In this document: positions 28,401 through 43,400 of the stretch, in pieces
Numbering within the stretch: position 1 is the first letter of the stretch
Layout of the letters: each line of letters begins with the position of its first letter
Source: Lutraria lutraria
Taxonomy: Eukaryota; Mollusca; Bivalvia; Venerida; Mactridae
Reading direction: 5' to 3'
Length of the DNA stretch: 64,000 nt
Assembly: GCA_964023205.1 (NCBI GenBank)
Contig: OZ026835.1
Coordinates: 19,064,968 to 19,128,967, forward strand
The notes under the pieces: generated by a model
Database searches by the model: none
Seen by the model: only the letters and a program-made list of their open reading frames with translations
Told to the model about the DNA's origin: nothing
Translations under genes and position numbers: made by a program

Positions 28401-31400
28401 TCCAAAGAGATAACATGACATTCTTCACATTTTATGTTGTTGTCATCTTTGAAAACTGATTATTGTTACAACATAAGCAAGCCTGGTAACAAATACTAAT
28501 GCTTTATTTTATTTTTATAGACAATGAACAGGACAAAGGAACACAAGAAGATCAAAAGTTTGACAGTGAAATAGAAGTTATTGAAGCTTGGTACACTCTA
28601 TAGATAGACTAGAGAAACGTGGCAATGTCATATACAAGTATCGCATTTCCTTAATGAAAACATATATCAAGGTAACACTTTTTAATTCAGAGTACGAATC
28701 TACAATCTCAGAGATGGCTTGAATGTACTTCATATTTCAATCATGATTATTAGAGCATTCAGGTACTCACTACAGCCCTGCTATGAAGTGTTTATAAATG
28801 AAGATTATTGTTGCTGTAAGAATGAAGCAACTTACTGCGTTCATTAGTGGAGGTATATAAAGGTGTTGAGTAAGCTTTCCTCTGTCTCTTCTGTTCTGCC
28901 AACTCCTGGGCTCGTCTTCTGATGGCATCTCTTTTCTCATTATTCTACCATTATAACACACAAGTTAATGATTACATATAATACTGGTAGGATTGAGGTA
29001 AAATTTAAACATGATACAAGAACATTTCCTAGACAACCATTTCATATTATATAACATATCAGATATTATACCAAAACAATTGTTTAATTGTAACTTAATT
29101 AAATTATGAAATGGAATACTCATAATTATATAGATTACAGAAATTATCCTAAGACTTGTAACTGGCAGATTGAATGTTGACTTAATGAAACTGTAAAATA
29201 ATACATTATACAGTGCAACCTCTCCAGAGCGGCTCTCTTCAGCAACAACCTCCCTTTAACAACAGCATTTTTTCCCACTGTACGATTTAATTATTTATGT
29301 TCTGTTTTGTTGTATTAATTTAACCTCTCTAGAGCAACAACCTCTCAACAACAACACAATTTTGCTTCTCCCAAAGGGTGTTGCTCTGTAGAGGTTGCAC
29401 TGTATATGTAAACCAACCAATACCCAGAGTTAGTTAAATAGAATTTAATCAGATAGTGAAGAACAACAAAGCTTTCACCACATAAAAGTGTTACATGATA
29501 AATAACAACAAATTATACAAGAAAAACATACACAAAATATACAATGATCTACCAAGGTCAGACAAAAAACAGATGATAACTGATTCCAATTTTTTTTTAA
29601 AAATTTAGTTTTTTTGTTGGAAATATTATATTATAAAGTAGAGTAGAAGTTTTGTTCATAATTCCTTTTAGTGTCACATACATTCAGTTTTGTAAAAATG
29701 TATTGTTATATTTTACATAAAATAGGTTGATTGATTGAAATTTCAAGACCAATAAAATGAGGTGGAGAGCATGAAACATGCATTTAAAGGAGGATACTAG
29801 CTGTGTTTGTGTAAAATACACTCAACATTACATGTAATATTAAGTGCTGTCTACAACATATCATACACAGATCTGTGCGTGCATAATGCAAACATGACAA
29901 TCCAAATTAATAAAAACTTAATCTAATACTGTACAGCCACACTTAACCGAAATAAAATAAAGCTAAGTAAATTGATAATAGATAGCTAAAACATTATATA
30001 AACACAATCTTATTGATCCTAACCTTAACCTCTATAAACATCAATCAACTTGAATTAAATTCAGGAACATTTTTCAATTCTGAAAATTCTACAGTTCGTT
30101 GATTCAGAATTCGCACAAGTAACAGAAATTAAAACTGAAAATCATAAATGAACTATCAAAATATAAACGTGAACAATACAAGTGAACTATGTATGTACAA
30201 TGTGAACTGAAACTAGATAAATACAGTGTATGTGTATATATAGCCACCCACGAACAACGTATCACTCAGACTGACTACAAGGATCATACCCGCCTCCTAT
30301 TTAAAGCAGCCAGATCTAAGGCTTCAGATCGCGTTGTTGTTGTTGTTGTAGAACTTGTTGTTGGGTGTTTACCCATGTGTATCTCAAACCTCTCACAGGT
30401 CTGAACAACACTATCATCATCACTAACACCCAAACCATACTGCTGTAGTGTGTAATTTAAGAATAGAACAAACTGGTTGATAGGAAATATACATACATTT
30501 GTATTACATTCATAAGACAATGACATTCAGAAGGCTAGGCATGAACAGACAAGGGGTCTGAGAGAGTAGACAGCATGACTTCTCATGATAGTATATCATT
30601 TGGTGGCACTTACAATTGGGAGGCTTGAACCAGAAATAGGATAGCATTATAAGGGAGAGCTAGAAGAAAAAGGAAAGATTGTTTTAGTTCAAGTTAGTAC
30701 TAGAAATTAAAGCAAGCCTGTTCAGATAACACATTATCTGTGTTTAAAAGGAAAAAGTTAAGGATTCAAGAAATCAATATGATTAGCACAAAAAGCAATT
30801 ATATTTTAGAATTAAAACATGTAAATTAGAGCCGAGAGTTGACTGGAATACAAGTTTTTTTTATCAAATGTGAGATTTTCCAGGTGGAACATCTCCACAA
30901 TGTTTTAGAGCATATCAAAGGGAAGGCATGAGATCAGATAAACTATAATCTGTCGATCCAATAGGGTAACTCACATTCTTTTTATGCTGAAAATTGAAAT
31001 GTGCATTTAGTATAAAAACAGCATAAACAACCATAGTGTTATATATAAAACATGAGAAATTCCCGTAACAACAAAGTCTTATCACCTAGAGTTAAAGTAC
31101 AGGTAATATGATGCAAAGCACACAAGCCATCACCTAACAGTAACATCAAACAACAGACACAATAGATCATAATTATAGTCTAGTGTAATCCAACCATTCT
31201 TTAAAAATAGTCAGGAAGCCCGTGTTTATCTTTTAAGCAAATTGTTAATAACATGAAAAGGTACATAAAACCAAAACACATACAGTTAGCAATATTTATC
31301 AGCAGTACATATATGATTTCGGGAAAAAAAAGATCTTAATATCTGCCCCTTTAGGAAAATGTTAGCCCAGGTGGGCCTTTAATAGGAATTTTATGGTAGA

Positions 31401-34400
31401 TAAAAATACTAATTTCTCAGAATTAAACAAATTAAATCCTGACCTAAAATTTATGGATGGTTGGGATAGATACCAGAATGCATAAACCTAGAGTAGATAT
31501 AGAGAACTAAAGAAATATTATGACCATTGAAATCTTACAGCTGACAGTAGACTGACAGGTTTCTCAATGTGATATGCTAGTGGTATATATATACGACTAT
31601 CTCCTGGTATCCATGCTGGAGCACTCCAAATACGCTCATTGTAATTATTCTTTTCATACAAAAAAATTATACAAGTAATGTAAACATAAGTCATATAAAT
31701 TATGATATAAAAACAAAGCAATCTTTATAAAGCACTTTGAAAAATTGCTAAACAATCAAAATTATTATTCAATGTTGAGCAATAAAACCTGTAAACACAT
31801 AACTGAATGGAGGGAAGAAATATCAAAACTTGATGAAGGGATGTAGGAACCCAATGTTTTCAGCTTTAATGGAAATCAAAAGGGGGCTAATATAACTGCA
31901 CCCCCCGTTGTCCGCCAAAAACAAAATCTAACATTAGCCCGGCCCCCAATCTGAAATTGCTTCCGACAGGTCTGTGATGTACTATCAGCATTTAATCGGA
32001 GATCTATTTCATCAATGTGTACTATCTACAATTTGGTTGTAGGTCGTATTGTGGCCATGTCATATACTGTGACCTTTACTGGTTGCATGTCATATACTGT
32101 TACCTTTACTGGTTGTAGGTTGTACTGTGTCCTTTATTGACTGAAGGTCATACGGTGACCTTTGTTCACAGATGTCACGGAAGTCAAGTTTGACTGAAGC
32201 TGTGCTATATTAATCTCATCTTTACTAAGTGTTAAATGTTAAGCCAATCCCACCCAGAGGCCCAGACCAGACAAATTTCACTACGAGGAAGCTGTCCAAC
32301 TAGGATAGGGATGCCTAAGTTGAACAGTCACCAAATAAAAGACTGGCTGTTGATGCACAGCATCCAACCCAATAAAGATAAATTTTACAGCCACAACTCT
32401 ATTTTGAGAAGGTATCCATTATAATTAAGGTGAAAATATAGTCAACAAAATATTTATTACAAGAAATGCATAGAAAAGTAATAATTGATGTTTATGTTGG
32501 CTAGAGTACAAACTGATCTAAAGTTACCTCTTTTGTGCATTTTCCTTGTTTTTCGATGACTGGAACATTTCCTATAAAACTCATGTAAGGTCTAGGCTGT
32601 AACTGAAATATTCATGTTATCAGTAAACAATACTTTACTAGCAAATTTAATTCTTAATATCAATTACATAATAAATACAATAATCATATAACTATCATAA
32701 ATATCATTGTGCATCAAGGGGAACAATCCATAAATTCTTTATTTAATCATAAACTAACTATTTCTACGGCAATTATAAGTGGAAGTAAAATACACAGCAG
32801 CATTAAATAAGGGAATCAGATATGAAGTCATTTTAAGCAGGAAATATTCATACTGTAGAAAGACATGTAAACAGTGAATGTTATAATGATTGATGACTGT
32901 ACAAAAAAAGTACATAAAAACAAATCAAAAATTATATGTTGGACTAATGACAATACTGGTAAAATATTCCAGATAAAATTCTTTACAAATAGATCTCAAA
33001 CCAAAACCTTCTACCAGTCATTACAGCACAAGTATTAATCACTTAAAGCGAGTAAGTACAGAGAGATAATTAGATACAACATCATGAGAGATAATCAGAA
33101 ACAACATTATGATATATTGAGGTAACAATTAATTAGTTTTTTGTTTAATCTAATTTACTTAGGATGAACTACAACATAACTTCTAAAAATATTAAATGAA
33201 TAAAATTAATGCTTTAAAAAAATTACCTTATTTTCAGACGTGGAATTTTTCTGATTAGCTAAGAAAGCCATTTGATTCCTATAACAGGTATATTCACTAT
33301 AATGAACTAGATTCTGATACTGTATCATATATATACCAGCAATACAGGAACAGATTAAATAAATTCAAAAGGAAAAAATGTGGAAAGTTTGCCAAAGTAA
33401 TTCATTTGTAACAAGGATTCATTAAAGAGACATCGCTCACGTCACAATAAACTCAGACAAATCCACTTGATGTCACATAGCAGTGTACAAGTAGAAATCT
33501 CACTGTACTATTTACACTGAGGTAAACTAACACATAAACTGTCCTTAATTGCTAGTAATGCAATCTCAATTAGGTCCGTTCACATTTATCAACCTATATC
33601 ACCATCAAAATCTATACTCCTAATGTTTACTGGACAAATTTAAAGAAAGTTTCAAAATCTTTTCAGCACAGTGTGTAACTATTTCACCAAATAGTTTAAG
33701 GTCAGGAAAAATAAATTACTCCATTTATCATTCCTGTCAGCCAGATCTTTATTGTCTTGAGAAAAAAAGAACTTCACATTATTTGAGCACAAGATAACTA
33801 TCTCCATTATCAGGTGATGTAACAAGATGACCATAAACTGCTCACCTAAAACAGCTCAGAACATTTAACTGCAATCAACATTCACAATGTAGCAATACCA
33901 TGCATTTTTTATAATGCAAGACCATATAGAATTGTACAATCAAATTTTACCACCATAGTTAAAATTGATAGCTCAAATTACATGAAATTCAACAGATCAC
34001 ACTAAATCATGTGGACTCTACACTGTATTAGTTAGTGCTGTAATTTAGCTTCTTTAATAAAAATCCAACTAGGACCAGGAACTTTTTGTTAATAAATTAT
34101 TCCAGATAGAGTAAAATTGTCATAAAAAATCTTATAAAAGTAGAATAACATTCTGAAATAAAAATGATTTATTTTCCAGCAAAGGATTTATTTTGTTATT
34201 CCTACAATAAACTAAATGTTTACATTTGAACAGGAACACTTTCTCACGCATCAAATCAATATATTTCTATATCAAGCCAAGTCTTACAATAAAGAATGAG
34301 AATTTCTCATATAGAACCTAAATAAACAATACTTTATTTCCCATAGACATTGACTACATCACTTACATGGTGAGTTATTACCTAAAAGCTTCTTATATAT

Positions 34401-37400
34401 GATACAAAGATAATCCAGTACAAAACAAGGGATAATCCTATCATACTGTCAAGATCTGATCAATGCGACACTTTATTAAAATCTATTGAAATACAGAAAT
34501 ATTTGATACAGCTATTAAAATGATGTCATGATTTATATTGTTCCATTCAGAGAATGAATGACTCATGAACTTTTTTTCTTGTAAACAAAAACATGTCTGG
34601 ACCATCATTTTCCAAATACCTGATGATTTTGAAATTAACGTAAGTATCATTTAAGCCACACATATAAGATTTTCTTCAAACTGTTGCAACAAGTTAACAG
34701 TCTTCACGCTAACCCACTAGCCCACAGCCCGTGGCTAGTAAATTTCTGTTCGGGCTAGTGACCTTTCTCAAAATTGTGTATTCGGGCTAGTGGTAAATTG
34801 TCTATTTTCAATAGTCCACTAATAGTTTGGGCTAGTGCTTTAAAAAAATTAGTGTGAACACTGCTAAGTTATTGCACCATCACTGTACCACTCAATGACA
34901 CTACCTCCTGGATTGCGTATTAGTTTTGTGCCTTACATTTGTATTAAAAAGGATTCAGGATAAATTATGTTCCAATGTTTTTTGCACGTTAATTCCTACA
35001 CCATCACAGACTATTAATGTTTATCTAATATTATACATGTATCAATTAAGTTGCAACTGTCTCATAATTATTGGTGATTTTAGTAATAATAAAGCATCTG
35101 AATGTCTCACTGTTCTAAGATTTCAGGTTTTGTTGAATTTGTTAGATCATGAAAAATTAAAACAATGAAAATAAAAATTGTATATACATGTAGTTTAAAA
35201 ATTTACATATAATTTCAGTCAGAAATGAATTTACATATTAACCAGAACAAAACTAGGTTTAAACAAATATTGTTTAGAGCAGTGCTTCCTTAGTTTAAAT
35301 AAGGTTATGTAAATTATGTAAGAAACACATGAATATATATATATATAAACCTGAGTTTTAAGTAAAAGCTTCCTCTCAGTAAGTTTAACGCCGTCATTTT
35401 CAATGGTAATTCAGATTTTTTTGGCAGCTAAATCACTTTTCCAGTTTTCCTGAGTTGTATTCAAATTAGTATTAGCTCACCTTTTTACAAAGAGGCGGCA
35501 ACTTCTCCACATACCAAGGAAAATAGAAGGGTTTGAGTCCTGCTGCGACAAGGATTCAAACCATGCTTATTAATAAAGTACAAGTCCAGCGCACTATGCA
35601 CTAGACCATGGCTGTGACCTTTAAGTAGCAGAACCCAGAGTTTGTTTTATGTGGCAATTCAATTTTAAATTAAAATACAAGTGAATTTTTTTTTTTTTTA
35701 TATTAATTCTAATAATGTCAATGTTTGCAGTTTCATTTACTGAACATTGATGAACAACTGATAGCAAGATTCTATGACTTACAATATTAAAATATCAATT
35801 TATCCAGTTAAATTATTTCAAAATAATTTCATTTTTATAAATAATGTGAGCAAGACTATTGATTAATTAAATGATACAGAAACATGGGTGGGTGGGGTAA
35901 AGTGATTGCAGGATGACATGTTTTACTGATACATCTAGTTTATCATGAAGTAAAGAACATGATTTATTTTCGTGTAGTGACATTAGACAAGCTAAGCATA
36001 CATCATCTCAAAGCTCACATAACTTTATCCCTCAGATATCTTCTATTGTTATAATTGATAAATTGCAATAACTTGATCTGCACCTCATTGGTTATTTAAT
36101 CCACCATATTACGGCTATATTAAAATTCTTCCGCAGTCCTATCTGCCTGGTTTCAATATTTAGTCATGTTTTAGAAGTGACAGCACAGTTTGATAAATTT
36201 AAGTAAATAATTTGAGCAGAAAGTTTCTCTTTTTATTAAATAAGAACATAAGGAACGTAATATTTAAATTCAACCCCCAAATAGCTAGCCACAGAAATTT
36301 GTGTGGTAAGACAAACACAACAAATATATCCCTAAAAGCTTCAACATATTTATGTGAAATTTTCTAGTATGACTAATAACAGAAATTACTTCCACACAAT
36401 GTTTGGTATGCAGAATTTAATCAAAAGGAGGTAACATCATTTCTAACAAGTGAAACTTTATTTTCATTACTCAAAACATAAAAAAATATATCCAAACAAA
36501 GCAACCATAAAATAACAGACAGAGATGAGAAAGTTAATAGGAATACTTTCTACCATTATTAAATGGATCAATCAAAAACCACTAGTAGCCATTCTGTAAT
36601 AAAATGTAGAAATGAAATAAAATGTTAAATAAAAGGAAAAGAAATGATAGGTCAGCTGTCTCCAATACATCATTATTACTATAAATCAAACCTCTCTTCA
36701 TCAATAACTGAAAAAAATACCAACAAATCCTGGTAATAAAACTATCTGAGACCATCTCCATGTGGAAAAACAGGGACCTACAAATCAAGTTAATAATTAA
36801 TAAAACCGTTTCATAGCAAAAATGTGGTGAAAGCCCTGTACCATCACATGTCAAACTTCTTTTACAATTAGGCATATGAAAACTATCATATATGTCAGAT
36901 CCCCACTGATTGAAATCATCATTATTTGTATCAGCGAGTCCGACACCCTGATTAGAAATACAAGAACCCCAGGGTAGGTCCGAGTTGCATCGAGCTATCA
37001 ATACCATGGCTATCTTATTGGCTAACTGTTCATCCACCATGACCTTAGTGTTCATCCGTTGACCTTTTAACTGGAATATAGGGTCATTGAGTCCTGAACG
37101 CTTCGGCACAGAGACTGAGAAAGATCCATTCCCAGAAGGTGTAGATACTAATGGAGCCCTCCTTTTTCTTTTCAACTTTGATGTTGATACACTGTCATTG
37201 TTAATTTGAGGTAATGTGTTTTCTTTCTCTTTTAGTGACACGGCAAACATATCGGATAATTTCTCAGTCTTTGAATGCATTTGTCTTCAAGTTTGTATCC
37301 ACCAATCTAGAACTTAGTTGCAATACAAATGTATTACACTATATTAGTATTATTTCCAAATTGTGTGCCACAATTTATTGCACTTTCAATTATTATATCC

Positions 37401-40400
37401 ACAGACTGATACCAGCTAGAATTAATTATCCATCAACAACTGAAAACTTTGTATTAAGTAATTTTTCACATTACCTCATCAAGACATCAAAGGTTATCTA
37501 AAAAAATAAAATAATTTTAATTTCTCCGAACAACTCAAGAAGTACATGAAATTCACTATTCTTTTTATTCCGCTCAAATAAGTTATGCAAATGAATTCTT
37601 TCTACATTATCATCGAACTCAACATCAAAGGGATGTCCACATTAAATCAGTGACCAGTCTTAAGAAAGCAAAGCAAAAAAAGTTGTTCTAGAAGCACTTA
37701 ACAATAAGTGTACATTTGTAATACAAAGATATTAAACAAGAAGCTATGGTTCAACCAGATAACAAGGACACTCAAGTGAAAGTAGTTATGTCGTCTGGAT
37801 ATTGTCTATCTTGTCAAAATATCAAGCAGCTGACTCCCTATCTATCAAGGTTTATTAGTATTACACTTATCATAGCAGTAAATGACATAATCCCAACTTC
37901 TTTTAAAATGAGATTTATCGAGAATTCACCATTCAATACACAACCATGTCATTTTCCATATATGCTTCCGAGACAAAATTTTATTTCAGTTACGTTTTTT
38001 CTTCCGTTTATAAACAATGAACTTTGAATTTAGTTTACGAAGTCTGTGATTGATTATTTTCATTCACATGTCACATAAATACAAATATATTAGCAGCATT
38101 ATAGTTAATGCAGAAACTTTGGTAACTCTTAAAAGTTCACACAAAGAACCTGTCAAAATTCCTCCCTTAAAATTGAATAGACAATCACAGGAACCAAATT
38201 TAAAACACTGATTACGTTTCATGTTTAGGATGCATGATGTAAACGGAATGATAAATTAAGATATCATGAAAGGTGCAGTCTGACAGTCTATAAATATGTA
38301 GCTGTTCTCTGTTAAATGACAAAAATAATTTTAAATGAAGTTCACAAAGTGAACAGTGAATGAAACAATTGTCACAAGATTGTTTTTTTATTCAGTTTAT
38401 CTCTCAGCTTTGTTATATTAAGTCATAAATCAAATACCAATGTAAAAACAAATTTTAAGAAGAAGAATTAAAAAAGAAGTGAATTTGGTGTGTCACAACT
38501 TTTTCAATACAGACAATACATTGTGCACTAATTTCCTTACTGTATTTGTCAAACACTAATAATTGTGGCTTTTACATGATTTCTAAATAATTATGAAGTA
38601 TTAGTATGAAATTGGAACCTTTCAATCAAGTTTGAGACAACATAATTTACATACACAAATATTATGACGTCTACAAACAATGATCGCCATTGAACTTCTA
38701 ATTTGGTCATATGACTTTGTAGTGTTGTGTTAAATCAAACAGTAAATAAATTAAGAAACTAAACATAGATAATGGCATCTGTATTAGACTGATAAGAAAA
38801 AATTAAGACCGTATTTGGTATTTAATTGTTTCAACATCATAAACACAACTTGTCTTAATCATTTAAGAATTGGCTACTTTTATTATATAATAATTTCAAG
38901 GATGGGCACCTTCTAAATAAAAACATGAACTTATCATCTTTTATCTTTGAAGAAGTAGAATACAGAAACATACTTGACAGTTGGAATATTTTTATTACAT
39001 GGTTGCCCTCAATTTCAGTTTAATTCAATTATGAAAATATATTCGCTTCACAAACTGAACTCTATTACAAACCAACTTTTGTATGTAATATCCATTAATA
39101 TACTCAAAGAAACTTTTATTCTGAAACAATATTCCAAACATTGACAAAACAACTTTCACTTAAAATGCATGTTTTGGTGTATCTTGTCAGATTTTGTTGT
39201 TTTCAAACCTAAACATGTCACTTACAACAAGCATGCTACAATAAACATACTTGAATGATGATAAATTTAAGATTTTTTATTTAAATATCCAACATACAAA
39301 GCCCTTCACTTATACCTAATACATTTGATCATTCAGTTCAAATTGTGACACTAAAAAATGAATTTACAAATCATGTATAAATATCATTCCTCACAGACAC
39401 ATGTTTCAATGAATGCCTCGCTGTTGCCAGGTTCATTGTTCCTTATATATTGTCCAGCTACACATAACAGAGTTCTTTCATATCATATAAAGCTACATTT
39501 CAACCTTTCAAGAACGTCCGACCAGCTTGGTAACCAAAATGTAGCAAGGCTTTCAAAAGACTTCCTTCAGCAAATATATAACATCAAAGAATCTAAAACT
39601 ACATGAAATGAGCACAGAAAAATCTTCAAACACAAATTTCAGTTGACAAAATAAATAATCATTTCACAGCTTGAATAAATGTGTAGTTTAGTTAAATAAG
39701 TTGATTTTTTTTGGGAACAATTTACTTTCACCTTATATTGTAATATTTATAAAGATTATTTAAACATTGTAAACATTTGAAATTGGAATTGTTGAACAAA
39801 TTAGAAGTAATGAGATAACAAGGTGATTGTTACTGAAAGAATTCCCTAATCACGTAATCTGACAACTGATTTTAAAAGGGGGCAGAAACAAACCAGTGAC
39901 ACAGAAGATCAGATTGTATTGACTTAACTTGTCCTACATGTCGATAAGTTATTCCCCCAAATCAAGCAATGTCATAATGTTAATATTAGAAAGTAGAACA
40001 TTTATGTAAATTGATCAATACAATGTGTCCTGTCTTTACTAATGAACTGAATTTAGTTGAACACAATTAATTTAAAAAGATAAAATAGGGACATAGTTGA
40101 CATGCACTTATCAATTTATGAAAAAAAAATGTTGTGCTATTAATAGATAAGGGCTAGAATGAAAAGAAGATATAAGTACTTGCCATGTTTTTGTCTGAAT
40201 ATAAAAATGAAACTATTAAAAACATACACTGGTAGACATTTATATCAATACAGAAAGCTACAGACAAACACCTGTTACATAATTGTTTGTCAATGAATTA
40301 TAGTCAAATCATAATGAAGACAATTAACTTTGTACAACCTGTATATACTTGTACTGAAAGCCATTGTCAATCAGGCTAACCAGTGCGGTGAGCTTTCAAT

Positions 40401-43400
40401 TTTTAAAAAAAAAAAACTTAATTATTCACAGTATTTGGTTTTAGAAAAATGACTAGGTACATAGATTTTTATACAAGCTAAAGTTAAAATCAACAAGAAC
40501 ATACCATGTGATGTAGTGAAAGCTATAATATTTTAATACGGATTAAGCAGGAATTCATGGAAATCCATAAGGAAATGTACAACATGAGCATTAATGTTTA
40601 TAATGATAAATTACTGTTGTCATAGTAATAGATATTTGTCAGAAACTTAAGCTGGATAGGATAAGTGATTTTTAAATAATGACATGCCATAATAAAATCA
40701 TAAGAAAATCATTTTGAACTAACAATATTTTATCTATTTTGTAGACAAGACAATCATTTCACACTTTCTCAATGATCAAGCAGTTTTTTTGTAAAATTTT
40801 CTATCACTGAACCAATTACAACTTAACATATCAACTATGTTAAGTACAGTGAGTGGCCTAAGTGACCTGCAGATTAAAGGATTAAATACAACGTTTAAAG
40901 GTGCCGTCAGCTGATTATATTTTTATACCAACAAAAATCCTACTTCACATTTGACTTAACAGTCTCTAAAACTAAATTGTCATTTAATCCACATATTAAA
41001 AGAAAACAACTTAATAACTACATTTAATTGGAACTATTTTTCGTTTCACTGGGTTCGAGAAACAATATTTCTGTTATAGACGGCATCACCTGTCCTCAAG
41101 TTTTCCTGGTCTTTAATTCTAATTAGTACTAACTAACTTTTCCACAAGGAGCCATCAATTTCTCCACATATGGTAAAAAATCCACAATTTTGCCCTTTTT
41201 TTAAGGGTATGATAATTCAAACCCAGACCACTAGTTTACAAGTCCAGCACACTCACCACTGGATCACAGCCACAGTTTCATCAAAACTGAACAATAGAGA
41301 ACTGTTTTTGGGGTTAACAACTTGTTAATATAAAAAGATGCATTTTATAAAATTAATGCATAGATAAAAATGAAGAATGTATATTCATAGCAAGCAGAGG
41401 GTAATCAGGGGAGGTAACTAAGACTAGATATTTGATACCAAGACATGGATAGTGTCCCTTGATGCACAATAATCTACTTTATACCATACCGGATCATAAA
41501 ACAATATCAAGCTTACATTTTATCATAAAATTTCATTCCAACATATAAATAAAACATTGAAGTAGATCTAAACAAACAAATTAAGTTAATATTTGTTAAG
41601 TAAATATAATAAAATTGTGCAAGGTTTAATAACACTGATTCGCTGTCTCATTTCATGAAATATAAATAAGTGCAGGTACTTGAACAGAATATTAAACAAC
41701 TAAAATATATCAATTTATAAAACAAGAAGTCACCATGTGTCTTTATTTAATTGATTTATATTGATTTAGACAAGTAAAGATAGATAATAGTGAACTTATT
41801 GAAGTAAATGAAGACTTGGGTAAAATTTATCTCATAATCTGTATGTGGTGAAAACTGTAAGAAGTCGAAAAGATAGGTGGAAGACTGTGTAGTCTCAAAA
41901 TAAGTCTACATCAGTTTATTTATAGTACAATATTTGTGTTAAAACCTTTCGAGTACCAATATGGTATTTTCTTAAAAGCTTTTATTCATTTATTGTATAT
42001 ATGTTGTTTAAAGGCCCATTTGACATCCATGGTTATTTTGGAGCCACCCAAGAAAGGGGAGAGAAGATAAGGAGCACCTGGCATTTACAATAGTTTCTTT
42101 TTTGTTCTTAATTGTGCCCGGGGTAAAGCACTGATGCACATCTCAAACATTTCCTGTGATTTTACTAAACACAGTACTTTAATGCAGATGTACATTATGC
42201 ATATATTTAAACTGAAGATACCATTATCAGCCATAAGAACCAAGTGGTCTTGTGTTAATTCAGTCTTTGAATTAATTTTTTGTGACAGGTTGCCCGACTA
42301 TGTACTTTATGAAGGAAACTCTCTAAAACTAGGTTGCCCTCCAAAATACTTAAAGAAGGAGAAAAATCCTTTCGGGCAGGGGGCAACCCACTAATTTGAA
42401 GACTGGTTATATGTATTGCTTATCAACACTAGTTTGACTGTGTTTTATAATTATTATGACTAATGTACCTTTTTCTGGGGGACCCATTTATTGAGAGCAT
42501 CAACCCAAACTAGTTTCTCATTAGTTCTGTCTGCGTAGATAAATTCATCATCAAGTTCATCACCACTCCCATCTCCACCCTGTAATAATAAAATCACAAG
42601 TCAATTTTCTAACAGTCAATGTCAATCTTTTATAGCTCTGAATGTTATACTGAATAAGATAGCAAACCAATTTTATCAAGGTGTGAACATGGATACTCAC
42701 TGACTATAATTTTTCAAATAAGGCCTGGATTAACCTACCATTTTTTGTTGAGTAGGTAGAGTAACCCCAAATGAAGTATTTTTTTAGGATTGCCTTATTT
42801 CTGAAATTATAGTTGCTTGTAGATACATGTACTTTGTTAAACAGTTTATGAAGTAATATTAGAGGCATGGCAATACAAGGCCAATGGTCAGTAAGCATAA
42901 AGGCCAAGAGGACAAAAATTGGTATATGAGATAGGAATCATATTGTTGCACCATTGTTGGGTTGGTTTTAAACACAGTGCAAGGTTATAAAGAAAGGTGA
43001 GAAGTTGATCAATCGGGATTTATATAATTCAGGAAGAAAGAAAGAAAATTGGTTCTTGCACACTACATGTACTTTTCCTCAATGCAATTAAAGTATCATA
43101 TTATGTCAAGTTTCAAGTACATTCTTCAAAAGAATTTTGGAGTTTTTATTTAGATCAAATTTATTTTTGATAGAACAGACTACACAGAAATGTTATTTGT
43201 GGGCGGTAAAACCAACAGCCACTTCATTAACAGTATTTCATCATACACATTTCAGCTCACTAGGCTGTAAATATTAATGAAGCCTAACTCAAACCTGCAT
43301 AAGATGCAGACTAGGAAATGGATATGTTGGTCGTATTCTTGTGGGTTCAGATCTCACTGCTTGTCTACTGAAGTCTGACCCATTTTCTCTATTGAACGTG

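Larger units (their letters stand above)
33251..42468. other. Intron 3 of the large gene, 9.2 kb
   Basis: This is the longest intron. It contains a probable nested minus-strand gene (36679-37280), two SINE copies (35455-35625, 41095-41275), a SINE body (42006-42185) and two short TIR elements (34698-34863, 42261-42405). I saw no other credible exon. Confidence 0.6.

Noticed and set aside
35326..35350. AT dinucleotide run as a regulatory site
   Set aside because: A short simple repeat in AT-rich intron with no associated motif.
36582..36841. Extension of the nested-gene frame to a stop at 36582
   Set aside because: After the GTACAG donor the translation turns hydrophobic and AT-rich, typical of intron; the spliced ending is preferred.
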